The notes under the pieces are model-generated. The model saw nothing but the letters and a program-made list of their open reading frames with translations. It was not told the DNA's origin and searched no databases. DNA of 64,000 nucleotides from Vigna angularis (lineage: Eukaryota; Streptophyta; Magnoliopsida; Fabales; Fabaceae). Both the position numbers and the translations under genes were made by a program. Location of the stretch: NCBI RefSeq assembly GCF_016808095.1, contig NC_068977.1, positions 25,321,364 through 25,385,363 of the forward strand, in the 5' to 3' direction. Below are positions 21,453 to 33,530 of this stretch, piece after piece (the stretch's first letter is position 1; every line of letters begins with the position of its first letter).

Positions 21453-22250
21453 CACTAGTGCAAAAAGGACTTTAGACGTCTGTTATTTTGGATTTTTAAC
21501 GTCTGATCTCTGTCCCCCAATTAACAGACGTCTAAAGTGCTTCAGAAGTCGGAGTGGCAGGATCAGACGTCTAAATGGAGTCAAAAAGTGACATTTTAAA
21601 TTTCTGGATTTAGGGTGTAGACGTCGGTTCCCCAAACGTCTAAAGTGCTTCAGAAGTCGGAGTGGCGGGATCAGACGTCTAAACGGAGTCAAAAAGTGAG
21701 TTTTTAAATTTCTAGGTTTAGGGTTTAGACGTCGGTCCCCACAATTAATAGACGTCTAAAGTGCTTCAGAAGTCGAAGTGGCGGGATTAGACGTCTAAAC
21801 GGAGTCAAAAAGTGAATTTTTAAATTTCTGGGTTTAGGGTTTACACGTCGGTCCCCCCAATTAATAGACATCTAAAGTGCTTCAGAAGTCGGAGTGTCGG
21901 GATCAGACGTCTAAACGGAGTCAAAAAGTGACTTTTTAAATTTCTGTGGTTTAGGGTTTAGACATCGGTTCCCCCGATTAACAGACGTCTAAAGTGCTTC
22001 AGAAGTTGGTTCCTTCCCTAACAGATGTCTAAATAGAATAAAAAATTATATTTTTGTAACTTTTTTGTTTAGTTTTGGCGTCTATTCGGGGGGAGCCGAC
22101 GTATATGACTATTTAGACGTCGGGCCCTTCCATAACCGACGTCTAAATAGTTGTTTTATTTACGAAAAATGTCACCGGTCATTTTTTACGTTGGATATTC
22201 GTGGGTCAGACGTCTAAAGGGTGACGTTAAAGGTCTTTTTTGCACTAGGG
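21453..22250. mobile_element. CACTA-type MITE D built on tandem repeats, 3-bp TSD
   Basis: Starts CACTAGTGCAAAAAGGAC and ends TTTTTTGCACTAGGG. The bases taa flank both ends (21450-21452 and 22251-22253). AGACGTC-type words occur throughout in both orientations. No protein is encoded; the frame at 21483-21692 only reads across the repeats. Confidence 0.82.
21500..22020. repeat. Five tandem copies of a ~116-bp unit inside CACTA D
   Basis: The word AAAGTGCTTCAGAAG occurs at 21534, 21642, 21758, 21874 and 21991, giving spacings of 108, 116, 116 and 117. Each unit holds AGACGTCTAAA near both ends and a T-rich TTTAGGGTTTAGACGTCGG segment. Confidence 0.9.
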
Positions 22251-22253
22251 TAA

Positions 22254-22467
22254 TTAACTTTATTTATTTTCATTTAGTAATAAAATATTCTATGAAAATA
22301 ATTACTATTAGAAATTTGAAAATAATTTGAATAATTACTATTAGAAATTAAAAGAAATTTTGAGTCCCACTAATTATTAAAAAAAATGAATAAAATATTA
22401 TGTATTTTAGTTGTGAAAGCTTATGTCACCAGTTCTATCGTTCTTATAATATTGTCATCTCATAATA
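22254..22467. repeat. Non-coding block duplicated at 45115-45320
   Basis: The last 60 bp (GTGAAAGCTTATGTCACC, then ATAATATTGTCATCTCAT) match 45270-45315 with few changes. No gene. Confidence 0.65.
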
Positions 22468-24061
22468 CACTAGTAAAAAAGAAGCTTTTTAACGCGCTCT
22501 ATATGCCTCGGTTTTACTGAAACTAAAGCGTATAAAAGCGCGGTGGCATTTTTATAGTTTTAGACAACTTATATGCCTCGGGTATCAGTAGAACCGAAGC
22601 CAAAACGATTTTCAACATCTGTTACGCGCCAACCGAGGCATATAACCCGTATATATTTTTAAATTTTAATTATTTTTCGAAACTTTAGGCACCGGTTATG
22701 TTGAAACCGAGTCAGTATCCCTCTCTTACCTCAGGTAAATATTAACCGAGGCAGTATACTCGTACATATCACCCTCACTCTTCCTCTTCTTCTCTCTCGC
22801 TCACGCTCAGATCTCCATCCGTCTTCCTCTTCTCTCTCGCTCACGCGATCTCCTTCACTCTTCCTCTTCTTCTCTCTCGCTCACGCTCAAATCTCAAAGC
22901 CACCACTCTGCCGCTCCGCCGTTCTGCCGCTCCGCCGCTCAGATCTCCTTTCATGGTACCCTTCTCACTCTTCCTCTTCTTCTCTCTCGCTCAAATCTCC
23001 TTCTCACAGTTCCTCTTCTTCTTCTCTCTGTTGCTTTGCCTCCACTTCGCCGCTCCGCCTCTCCGCCTCTCCGTCGCCACCACTCCGTTGCTCCGCCGTC
23101 GCCACATCTCCTTCAATGCCTCCGAAAGCCATGGCTGCCTCCCACCCCGCAACCCCAACCTGAAACGCCTCCCACCCCGCAACCCCAACCCGTCACGCCT
23201 CCCACCCCGCAACCCCAACCCCGTCACGCCTCCCACCCCGCAACCTCAACCCCACCACCAATCGCCACCCAACCGGACGCGATCTCACTCCACCAGCGGA
23301 CGCGATCTCAGATCTAGTGTTGTTCGTGGACCGCCTGGTGCCACAAAGCGGTGGATCAGAGTGACGCTTCCGCGATTCAGGCGGCGGAGGTGAGGGCAAC
23401 GGGAAACAATGTCACACCGCCTGGTGGGTTGGCGGCTATGGCTCAATCTATGAAAATGAGTTTCTGTAGAGGATGAAAGTTGCTAGTTTGAAGAGTAGGG
23501 GGTTCTTTCTAACACAGAGTTGAAGATGTAAATGAGTTTCTGTAGAGGATGAGTGATTTGAAGAGTATGAACAATTTATTCACGATGATTTTTGGTTTTA
23601 TCTGCTCTGTGATGTATCTTATTCTGAATTTTGGAGTTGGTTTGTGTTTTGGACTCTGTGATGTATCTTATTCTGAATTTTGGAGTTAGTTTGTGTTTTG
23701 GAATTATAACTGAAAATGCTTGAGTTTGAGTTTGAGTTTGAGACCCTGTATACCCGATTTTGGAGTTTGAGTTTGAGTTTGAGTTTTCTAAAAATGCACT
23801 GGCATATAAGGCTCTTGTGTTAAAGGATTGAGGAAAAGACCCAGATACATTGGCAGTTTTCTGAATTTTTTTTTTATTGAATTTTTTATGATACTGACTC
23901 GGTTCAAAAGATAACCGATGCCAAAATCGATCCTTTTTTGACCCGGTTTAGAACCGAGGCATTAAACGTATCTTTTTTACCTCGCCTCCATATGCACCGG
24001 TTGTAAAACCGGTGCGTATAAACGAAAGTAACCGATGTCATTTCCGTTTATTGTACTAGTG
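22468..24061. mobile_element. Non-autonomous CACTA element B, 3-bp TSD
   Basis: Starts CACTAGTAAAAAAGAAGC and ends TTATTGTACTAGTG, flanked by ata at 22465-22467 and 24062-24064. Subterminal TATGCCTCGGTT-like repeats occupy 22500-22750 and 23890-24040. A CT-rich, GC-rich interior (22760-23400) holds a short tandem repeat of about 30 bp around CCACCCCGCAACCCC at 23140-23260. Frames in it (such as 22953-23393) are proline-rich low complexity and not convincing genes. No transposase. Confidence 0.9.
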
Positions 24062-24064
24062 ATA

Positions 24065-24930
24065 CTAGCAAATGAGTTTGTTATAGTAAATTATTTTGGG
24101 TTAAATGTACATAATTAAAAAATATTGACAAATAAAAAAAGAAACTTGATGAATTTAGTCATTATTGTTGATTGTATTGGTTAATTATCGTGTTCTTTAT
24201 CTTATTGTGGGCAGAGATGACAAAATGAAACGGGACGAACTTAGATGTACTATAATTCATAAAATTCATCATATCTTATAACATAAGATGACAAATATGT
24301 TACAAATAAAAAAAATACAAATATTTTGAAAACATCAAGTATCACTAATTTAGGAATCCTTGGCTAGGTCACATTAAACATAACTAATCACAATAAAAAT
24401 TTAGACATCAATAAACCAACAGAATATAAATAATTATATATCATAAGAAGATCATGCTTGTCGATTTTCAACTCAATAATTATCTTTCATTTTAGGATTT
24501 TGGGTAGTATTATAATAAGTCCTTTTACTCTTTCATCTTTGTCACTTTCTTTGTCATCTTCATTATGACATGAAATTGAAAGAGTTAAGATATAAAAAAT
24601 TGTTTGTCAAAATAAAAAGAAATTAATTAGATTTAAATTAAATGAATTATCATCACAAAATTCGTACTTCCAATTTTGGAAGTACAAATAGGTGATTTCA
24701 CATTTTCAAGAAAAAAAAATAGTTCTAATTAATACGCATTAAGAATATTAGAACTATTGAAACCCATACGGTTTAATACCTATTATGCAAGTTGAAGATT
24801 CAGTGGTCACTACTAGCTAGTGTACATATTAAATCATATATGTTACTAAAGACATAATCATATATGTGTTTTTAGAGCTCTACAATTTTCTAGAATTTAC
24901 AAGTTGTCAAATGTTTATTGTGAGTGAGTT
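24065..24930. repeat. Non-coding block duplicated at 46895-47480
   Basis: 24070-24155 aligns with 46900-46985, and 24296-24560 (ATCAAGTATCACTAATT, ATCATGCTTGTC, TTTGTCACTTTCTT) aligns with 47205-47480. No gene is seen. Confidence 0.7.
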
Positions 24931-24933
24931 AAA

Positions 24934-25341
24934 CCTTTATCTGTCAATGATCCTTATTGTTTGGCCCATATGGGTGAGGGACAGTCAATTTCTTTCGTTG
25001 TGACTCAAGATCGTGATATGAAAGGAATGATTTTGTGTGTTGTTTATTTATCAACTCCTAAGATCATTGAAGTTGAATTTACTACTGTCGTAATTGTTAA
25101 TTACACAAAGTGTACATTCCAGATACACAACCATGGCACAGTAATTTCCTTTAAAGATGAAGATTGACATGGCATAATGTCAAATTTAGAATCTGGAGAC
25201 CATGTGGAGATTTTTGTGATTTTCGGTAATGGATTGATGGTCAAGAACACAACGGTGTATCTGATATGTGGTGAATCAAAGACGAAAAAAGCGTCTGAGC
25301 CAAAGAAACATTCTCTCATTAGAGTCATTTATGTTCTTTGA
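24934..25341 (+). pseudogene. TIR-NBS-LRR resistance protein, C-terminal (post-LRR) fragment
   Basis: Codons from 24934 give the post-LRR domain (C-JID type) of legume TNL proteins: CLAHMGEGQSISFVV, DMKGMILCVVYLSTP, VNYTKCTFQIHNHGTVISF, then SGDHVEIFVIFGNGLMVKNT and KKHSLIRVIYVL. In intact proteins this domain helps ligand or effector recognition by intracellular immune receptors. The codon at 25165-25167 is TGA where the family has Trp, so the frame is broken. No TIR, NB-ARC or LRR part is present in the window. An orphan terminal fragment; family call is firm. Confidence 0.82.
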
Positions 25342-27666
25342 GAACAGCATGATCACTTTCAACTATTTTCATACTCTTATACAACTTCAATTAATCTCAA
25401 AAGTGATTTGCAGAGTTATATTTGTTTCTTTATATGAGGTCTTAATTATGAGTATCTAAGTCTTGTTTTCAAGAGAGTTGAATTCTGAATTAACTGTATT
25501 TGATACACATCCTTTACTCCTATCCAATCCTAAAATAAGCTTTAGAAAACATGAGGCTATGTAATTTTCCAATTCAAACAATATTTTAAAAATATTTATG
25601 TTCTTCTTCTTGTCATCAAGAAATACTTTTTCTAAATTCTTAAAGAATTTTTTTTCATACGTTAAAAGAAATTCATTTTTTTACTAACGAATAAAAGTCG
25701 GCTTTAATCTATTGGTACATAAAAATTAACTGTTTATCTACTTTTAAAAATTCATTAATAAAATATTTGTTGATAAAATTTACATACAAGTAGAAAATAT
25801 TATACGAAAAATGTGAGTTATCTACATATATTTATATATGAATTTTAATTTGTAAGTAATGTAAGTATTATATACAATTTCTAAAACTAAGTTACATACA
25901 ATTTTTTTTTTACTGATTTTCCATATGTAAAATTGGTATATGAAATAGGACAAGAAAATTTGCAAAGAACAAAATCCACTGATATACCAAGTAAAAAACA
26001 TTACTTACTGATTTTACATACCTAGAAAATTAATTATTAAAAGTAAAATCTAAAAATTCTTTTTCCTCTTTTAGGTAATCCTCTCCTCAAAATTTTCTCA
26101 CTTCTTGAACTTGAGTTCAGAGATTTCATCCTGAAGAACATTAACTCACGAACCACTCACTTGTGTCGTCGTTCACTGTCTCTCACTCTTACCTCACACC
26201 CTAATCTTGTTCGTTCACTCACCGTTGTCTCAACTCATTCTCATCTCACTCATAATTGTGTCGTGTTCAGTCATAGGTTCGTTGGTGACGACGATCACCA
26301 AATTCTTCTTCTCGCTCTGATGGTGATGCTCACATAGTTCGTTGATATGGTAAGTAATTCCTCTCTTCATTCATATAGCTAGTAATCCCTAAAACCCTAA
26401 ATTCCTAAAACATAAAAACCATAATCCCTCTTTTCTTTCTTTCATTAGCACATTACGCTGTTTGGTTCGGTTTGCAAGACATTGTTGCATTGTTACCAGA
26501 GCTGGATTGAGACAAAGGTGTTGCGGTTTGGGAAGAATCGGAGTGGTATTAAGGTATCTTTCGTTGTAGCCCAACCCAAATTTGCTAGAGATGATACTCG
26601 AAGAGAATCTATATATGGAGTTAAGTTTGAAGATGAAAATTTAGAGTTAAAGCATGAAAGAAAAGCGATGCTATCAATGTTGTCATATTAACTAAATTTT
26701 CTGTTTTTCACCTAATTGTTTGTGTTATGTCTTTTTCAAGGCTTTGAAATTTCACATACACATTGGTTGTCTATTTCCTTAGCCCACCAGCAACAGTATT
26801 CTTCTTGAAGAGTGGAGCGTTGATTACCTCCATGACCATTATCTACTTAAAGTGATTTCTATGCTTTAAGCTTGAAATGTGGTTAAATTTGAGACATTAT
26901 TTGCATCTATATAGAATGTAATACGTTGCTAGTGATGTATTGATAAGTTATTGTGTACTAGTTTAATCCCTTTGAACCTTCTATTGACTTATATATGTTC
27001 AGTCGCTTACTGTAAGCTGAAACTGATAGGGAAGCAGGAGGGAACACAGGTGTCTCAGACAAATTCAGATTTGGCTATTTCAGATGCTTTTCAGATGACA
27101 GGAGTTGTTGATTCTGATGGTGAGTTTTTGCTTTCATGTGTTTGAAAGTTCAATCTTTTCGTACCTCTTTAATTGGATTTTTAAAGGTTCTTGTTCCCAT
27201 TATAGGTAATAGAATAATCGGTGTAATAACAATGGTTCGGTATACTCTTGTAGCACTTTATCTGACTCATTGTGAAATTTCTTAAGCTTTTGCCTTGTTC
27301 TGACAATATTAGGCACTTATTATTTGGAATGTAGTTGAGTATCATGGACAGAGGATCTGATGCTCGCAATATATTTTCTCTCATATGTCTACTTTACTAA
27401 ATAGTCTTAGTATTACTCATTGTAAGAGAAGAATTGTTTACTTGATATTTATATGACAGTAGAGTATTAAGAAAGTTATGGCTAAGAATGAAAAATATTT
27501 CTTTGATCTTGACGGTGAAAATACTTCTGATTGTACACTTCTGATCATTCAACTACCACTAAGAATGCTTCATTCACCCTAGCTTAATATTTTAAATCAT
27601 TGTTATTGTCTTCTTTTATATCAAGCTAAATAATATTGCTTTTTACCTTGTTAATTTCAACTCAGG

Positions 27667-27702
<36 letters not shown>

Positions 27703-28862
27703 CTTGTGTAGCTTAGCGTGAAAAATTAATAAATAGTGTATTAGTTACAAACTGCTATGCATGATAAATTTGTTAATTTTGATCATAACTATCTTGAGAG
27801 TTATGTCAAGAATGATTTCTTATTGGTTGAGACTACTCATAACAAAGGAAAATTAAACTCTTGAAGATGTACTATTTTACTTTTCTGTACAAAATAATAG
27901 CTCACATTCTGGGCATATACAGGATGTCTCTGTTCAGCAGCACCCAAAAGTTGCTGCCAAGCCTTTAAAGGTATAATAGTTGATTTACATTCGTCAACTA
28001 CAGCTTTGTTGTTTATATGATCATTTGATTGCATTGATGGCTTGTTACCATCATTGGTTAAATTATATGTTCATCATGCTTCCTTCCTAATCAACCGTGA
28101 AACGTTTAATATGATTGATTGTGTTGGCAAGGTGCAGGTGTGAAATTATTGAACAGACGGTGAACACAAAATTTTTAGTACTTATTTATCTCTTGTATAC
28201 ATGCCATTACCAGCAAAATTTAGTACTTATTAGGCTTCTATCTCCTTCCATTAAGTGTATTAGTCTTAATCTTAATTATGCGAGTTTATCATAAAAATTG
28301 TTGTTTTGAAATGCAGACAATTATTAGATTTATTGTTTTGAATTTTGTTTCGTTTGACTGCAGGTTATGCATAGGTGATCAACTATTGAATGATGTTTGA
28401 CTGTGGTCACTAGTAAAAATACATGTGGTTTGTCGGGAAATATGTCGAGGTGTGATCATCTAATATATTTTTGTTGTAAAGCTATTATAGATATACGACG
28501 GATGTGTTGAAATTTTTGGATATTTTTCTTTTACCTGTTGACTAATTGTCACTTGTAATGGATAAATGAAAATTCTGCAAAATCAAAATTTTAAAACAAC
28601 AACAGAGAAAAAGAAATTACTTACTGAACCGCTAAAATGATAAACGAGTTTTGATTCTTTAGAAACAGTAATTGGGGTTAAAACAGAACATGTATTCAGT
28701 TAAAACTCGTCATTTGTGTGCATAGGTTTTTTCGAAGCAAGTATAAGAGACATAAAGTGTTTGAAGATGGAGGTGAAGACTATGCAGATGGAGAGATCAT
28801 ACAAAGTAGAAAAGACTATGTGGAGATTGGAAAAAGCAACTCTTATGAGAATGATTTGTTAG
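25342..28862. other. AT-rich stretch without a recognised gene
   Basis: 26050-26340 is CT-rich and looks like a gene leader (ends near a possible ATG at 26347), followed by the frame 26482-26691, which I do not recognise. (AT)n lies at about 27669-27702. At 28408 CACTAGTAAAAATAC resembles a CACTA end, but no subterminal repeats or partner end were found. 28730-28862 gives a short charged frame of unknown nature. Confidence 0.4.
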
Positions 28863-29584
28863 TGTGACATCCCAATTATATAATAACCACAATCATATAA
28901 TATAGGCGTCAACATCCAAATAAAGAGAACAGTTAGAGTATGACGTGTAATTAAGTGTGAAATTATAGTCATCCAAATATGAAGAGAGAATTTTAAACTT
29001 AAACAGTTTAAAGTATCGAACACTTCAAGCGTTCAAATAGGAAATTCCTAAGTAGACTGCACTGCAGCATCAGTATCCTCTAGTTCTTGCTCCAAGGGAA
29101 CCTCCTCGACAACATCTGCTCCCATCCAAGTGGATGTTCATCGCCAAAGAAACATACCCAAGCAACACAAACACAGAAGCAAGGGTGAGCTAGGTAAACA
29201 AGCAATAAACATATAGTACAATTAATTCATGTCATCATGCTTAGTTACGTATAAAAGAACAATTAAAGCATACCCATTAAACCACGACTCACACACTCAC
29301 ACGACTTATCCGGATTTGTATAACTGTCGAACTATTGGTCGTCTTTGCACTTGCATAGTTCAACTGGCAATCCCCAACACTAGCAAGGTAAATCCCCCAA
29401 TTTGTCTATGTCTAAACTCTAAGACTATAGATGAGGACCTCCCTCTACTCTCACCACTTACATTGTTCTTCTCTATTTGAGCATGAACAATGCTTTGAGT
29501 GTAGGGATAGACATATCAGTTCAAAGCTCCATACAGTTATACAGAACAACCACAATACCCCACACAAGAATAACAAAGGAAGAA

Positions 29585-29741
29585 ACACTTGGAGTGGTCC
29601 TGCCACTAGTCAACACTTCCATCAACTGCCTTTGAGTGTTCTCAGCAGATACCCTTGCGGCTTCAAGATTTTGTAATGCAACATCTGGTTAGAGTCAGAC
29701 GGATCGACCCGTGGGGGAGGAGGAGGAAGTCTAGGTGCCAT
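29585..29741 (-). pseudogene. Start of gypsy gag polyprotein
   Basis: From an ATG at 29739-29741 the minus strand encodes MAPRLPPPPPRVDPSDSNQM. After a one-base frame change it continues EAARVSAENTQRQLMEVLTS, the usual opening of gag in plant gypsy elements. The frame ends at the deletion junction. Confidence 0.6.
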
Positions 29742-29872
29742 CTTCTGTTTACACAGAGAGAAAAGACCATTAGCCCAACTCAATGAAACTAATATAACTT
29801 CCTACACATGACTAGAATACACAATCACAAACAGTGCACACCCACAACCTACAGGTTTCTAAGGAAGAAACT

Positions 29873-29884
29873 GCTCTGATACCA
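29873..29884 (-). other. Primer-binding site (initiator Met tRNA type)
   Basis: The minus strand reads TGGTATCAGAGC four bases after the LTR end. It is complementary to the 3' end of plant initiator methionine tRNA and fixes orientation and LTR boundary. Confidence 0.85.
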
Positions 29885-30829
29885 TTAATGTGACATCCCA
29901 ATTATATAATAACCACAATCATATAATATAGGTGTCAACATCCAAATAAAGAGAACAGTCAGAGTAGAATAGTAGTTCCGTAGTTGACATTACAATCATC
30001 CACATATAGAATGGAACTTAAAACTTTAACAGTTTAGAGTATTTCAAAATAACCCCAATACTTAAATTAGAAATCCTAAAAAGACTATACTGCAGCATCA
30101 ACATCCTCCAACTCTTGCTCCAAGGGAACCTCCTCAACAACATCTGCTCTCATCCAAATGGATGATCATCTAAAGAAACATACCCAAGCAACACAAATAC
30201 AGAAGCAAGGGTGAGCTAGATATAAAAACATGTTATTCAACCTCACACGACATGCAAAAATCACTCAAACATATAGTACAATCAATTGATGTCATCATGC
30301 TTAGTTACATATAAAAGAACAAGTAAAGCATACCCTTTAAACCATAATTCAAATACTCAACACGACTCATCCGGATTTGTATAACTGTCGAACTATTGGT
30401 CATCTTTGCACTTGCATAGTTCAGCTGGCCCTCCCCAACACTATGCAAGGTAAATCCCCCAATCTATCTATGTCTAAACTCTAAGACTATAGACGAGGAC
30501 CTCCCTCTACTCTCACCACTTACATTGTTCTTTTCCATTTGAGTATGAACAGTGCTTTGAGTGTAGGGATAGACATACCAGTTCAAAGCTCCATACAGTT
30601 ATACAGAACAACAACAAACTCCCACACCACTTCCAATCATCTCACCCTAGGATGTCCAATTCATACTCAAATTCATCATTTAAATTTGCAGTCATATTAT
30701 CACAGTAAATTTAACATATCTCATGCATTCACATACTTCTCACATAAATCACATCATATTATTCATTCCAAACATTCCACATACTAAATCAAATGATAAA
30801 CAAGGAAGAGATAGGACCCAAAGTATTCG

Positions 30830-31175
30830 CACAGCGCACCCCCTTAATTCATTATGCGAATTAACTCGCTGAGGCCACAGGCCTCAGGTTTTCTCGCATA
30901 GCGCACCCCTTAAATTCGCTATGCGAATTAACTCACTGAGGCCACAGGCCTCAGATCTTCTCACTATGCGCCCAACTCGCTTTTCGAATTAAATAGACAG
31001 TGATTTCAGACCATCACCAGTCGCATAACGATGGATTCGCTAGGCGAATTTCACCGACAGAGAGCACCCCATCTAGTCACTCGCACAACACACCAACTCG
31101 CACAACGAGTGACTCAAAACAGTGAGCACTCTCCGCAGGATCTCGCTATGCGAGATAGCTCGCATAGCGAGTCTA
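30830..31175. repeat. Cluster of TCGCTATGCGA-type short palindromes inside the LTR
   Basis: Words such as TTCGCTATGCGAATTAACTC, CTCGCATAGCGAG and the 27-bp phrase around GAGGCCACAGGCCTCA (itself palindromic, present twice) recur in this GC-richer part of the LTR. Confidence 0.75.
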
Positions 31176-31226
31176 CATAATCTGCAGACGCGAATTTATA
31201 AATACCAAAAAACGGCGCCAAAAACT

Positions 31227-32388
31227 TGTTTAACAATCGGCAAGTGTAACCGAATCGTATCAAGTAATAAAACTAGGTAAGACCAAGTATCGTTCTCCTA
31301 AAGGACTCACGACCTAGTTAGCTATATGATTTGTTGATTATTTAAGACTTGTAAACAATTGATTGTAGGTTTAAATGCAAAAGACAATAATTAAACATGT
31401 ATGCATGAATTTGATCAATGGAAAAGAGGAATACAAACACTTTAATGAATTAGATGGATGAGTATGTTGTTGGGGTTATCAATTTCATCTTATCCACTCT
31501 CACATACTTTCAGGAATTCATCATTCTTTTCATCAATGTTAATAGCACTCTCTAAATCACCTTGCAAGAAGGTCTATCCTTAATTATGAGTTCATACAAT
31601 TCCTAGCATCCCTAATAATTAATTCTAAAGCACAGACGCTTAAAGGCAACCAATATACTATTGGGAGAAATTCCACGGATCTAGATTTCCCCGTACGTTC
31701 CCATATCGACAAAATCAATAATCATGGCATTGAATGAGTTAAACAAAGCAAGCTTTAAGCAAAGAGGAAAAACCCTAACTAAAGATGAAAGAAAGCATGT
31801 ATCTTAAACTAAGATGTTAAAACAAATTCCATATATGAGAGTTTCACAAGACTACATTGATTCCCCAACAACAATACAAGGTTTAGTTCACCATATTCAT
31901 GGTGAAACTAGATGAACAATAATGAAAGAATGAAAGATAGAACCCTAGAAAGATGAAGAGGTAGCCTGAGCATCCAAGATCTTCCTTCAAGGGGTGGAAA
32001 AGTGAGTGTTTGCTTCGTCTCAGCCAAAGATACAAACCCTAAGACCTCTAGGTCTTTAAATAGGACATAAAAATAATAGAAAACGGGTCCAGGCCCAAAC
32101 AGATCATCAAATCGCAGAAAACTGGCCCAAAACTCGTTTGGTTGACTTTTTCCGTATTCTGGTTGACTGGTTGACTTTTCTGCATTCTGGTTGACTTTTC
32201 TGGTTGACTGGTTGATTGGTTATCTTTTCAGCATTCCAATCATTCGGTACTTCAATTCTTCTTTCAAATAATTCAATTAGCCTATAAAATCAAGGAAATC
32301 TTGCACAAAACCATTAAATTCACTTTCAACTCTCTTGTTTTTGGTATCAATTTTAAGCATAAAAATAACGATTTTTCAACCGTTATCA
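31227..32388 (-). mobile_element. Third Athila/Tat-like LTR, with a partial primer site
   Basis: Bounded by TGTTTAACAATCGG on the left and CCGTTATCA on the right. On the minus strand it starts TGATAACGG and ends like 6673-8413 and 11987-13268. A TGGCGCCG primer site (31211-31220 region) lies seven bases from its end, but only about ten bases match before the sequence changes, so the internal region is cut off near 31200 where the gypsy LTR begins. It has few of the GC palindromes seen in its relatives; TGGTTGACTTTTC-type words repeat at 32148-32225. Confidence 0.8.
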
Positions 32389-33530
32389 AAATTATTTAAG
32401 TACATTAAAAAAGTTTAAGTACCCTCGATCTTAAAACTTAGAATCCATACTATATGAGGATATTTTTATCTTTTAAAACTCAGTACACATTGCTTAAATA
32501 TACCAACAGAAAAAACACATAAGTTATATATATATATATATATTTACATATAGGTTTATTTATAGGTTATTATTTATGAATAAATTAATAAATAATTCCA
32601 TACATTTTTTTAGTGAAAATTCGTCAATAATTATTGTTATCAAAATTTATAAGTAAGTTGTTTGCTAGTAATTATTGATAAAAAAAATCTGTCATGTTAC
32701 TGAATATTTTATTGGGTTAGGTTTGACTGAAAAATTGACATTTATTTTCCATGTTTTTACCTATTATTTGTTAATAAGCTATAATTAGCATATAAAAGAA
32801 GCCATAATGACTAAGCTAGCATGAGTCGGAAAGTGAAGAATAAGGTGCTCTACTTTATATGTTAAACTCAAAAAGATGAACTGTTTCCACACTTTATTTG
32901 TTATACAAAATTGCCATTGGAAATATACCCATCTCATACGATGGAGATCTTATGATGCGTTTTTTTAATAGAAAGAAAGTGCGCATTTATACCTATTGCC
33001 GTGAGAAGAAAAACAAGGGCGTGTTTATAAAGAAAATTGAATACAATTTTTATAATTTAAATAAAAAAAACTGATGTAAATGATTACAATTTTTATATTG
33101 TGTTAATTGAATGATATAGATATAATATATAATTTAATTGAAATTTTTTTACAGATTAAATTCTAATTTTTAATTTTGATTTATTAATTTAATGTATAAA
33201 TGTTATAATATTCTCATATTATCAAATTAGAAATATTAATTAACTAAAATTTAAAACAAATATTTTCAGAATTAAATCTATCTTACTATATATATTAAAA
33301 AGGGATTGGGAGACCAAGCCAGTCTCACTCACTTTTGAATTGAGAGGAATCATTCTGTTATGTGGAAAAACGAGTAATAAAATGATAATAAGAAACAGTT
33401 AGATTTAGGGACTAAGCTATAAACAAAGTATTTAGAAAACGGAAAATAACGTCTCAATCACAATGGGCTTCCTCAAGCCCAAAGGAGTTCAACAATCGTT
33501 ACAAAATAAAAATAGACAAGAAAGAAACTT
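32389..33530. other. AT-rich spacer without a gene
   Basis: An (AT)n run lies at about 32527-32543. No exon or terminal repeat was recognised. Confidence 0.5.

Larger units (their letters stand above)
28863..31186 (-). mobile_element. Internally deleted Ty3/gypsy-like element (LTR, primer site, gag start, partial LTR)
   Basis: Two direct repeats begin with the same TGTGACATCCCAATTATA at 28863 and 29889 and stay alike for about 680 bp. Between them lie, on the minus strand, a primer-binding site and the start of gag. Reading minus: the 5' LTR runs from about 31186 (outer end uncertain) to 29889, then primer site, leader and gag start, then a deletion joins directly into the inner part of the 3' LTR at about 29540. 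So nearly all of gag-pol and part of the 3' LTR are lost. The outer flank at 28858-28862 is gttag; I could not find its partner. Confidence 0.72.

Noticed and set aside
21500..22020. CRISPR-like array
   Set aside because: Tandem units of 116 bp without unique spacers, in plant DNA; the same holds for the 93-bp repeat at 49336-49770.
28408..28425. Start of another CACTA element
   Set aside because: CACTAGTAAAAATAC is present but has neither subterminal repeats nor a partner end.
29873..29884. tRNA gene sequence
   Set aside because: Only the short tRNA-complementary primer site of a retrotransposon; no tRNA fold around it. The same holds for 8421-8438.
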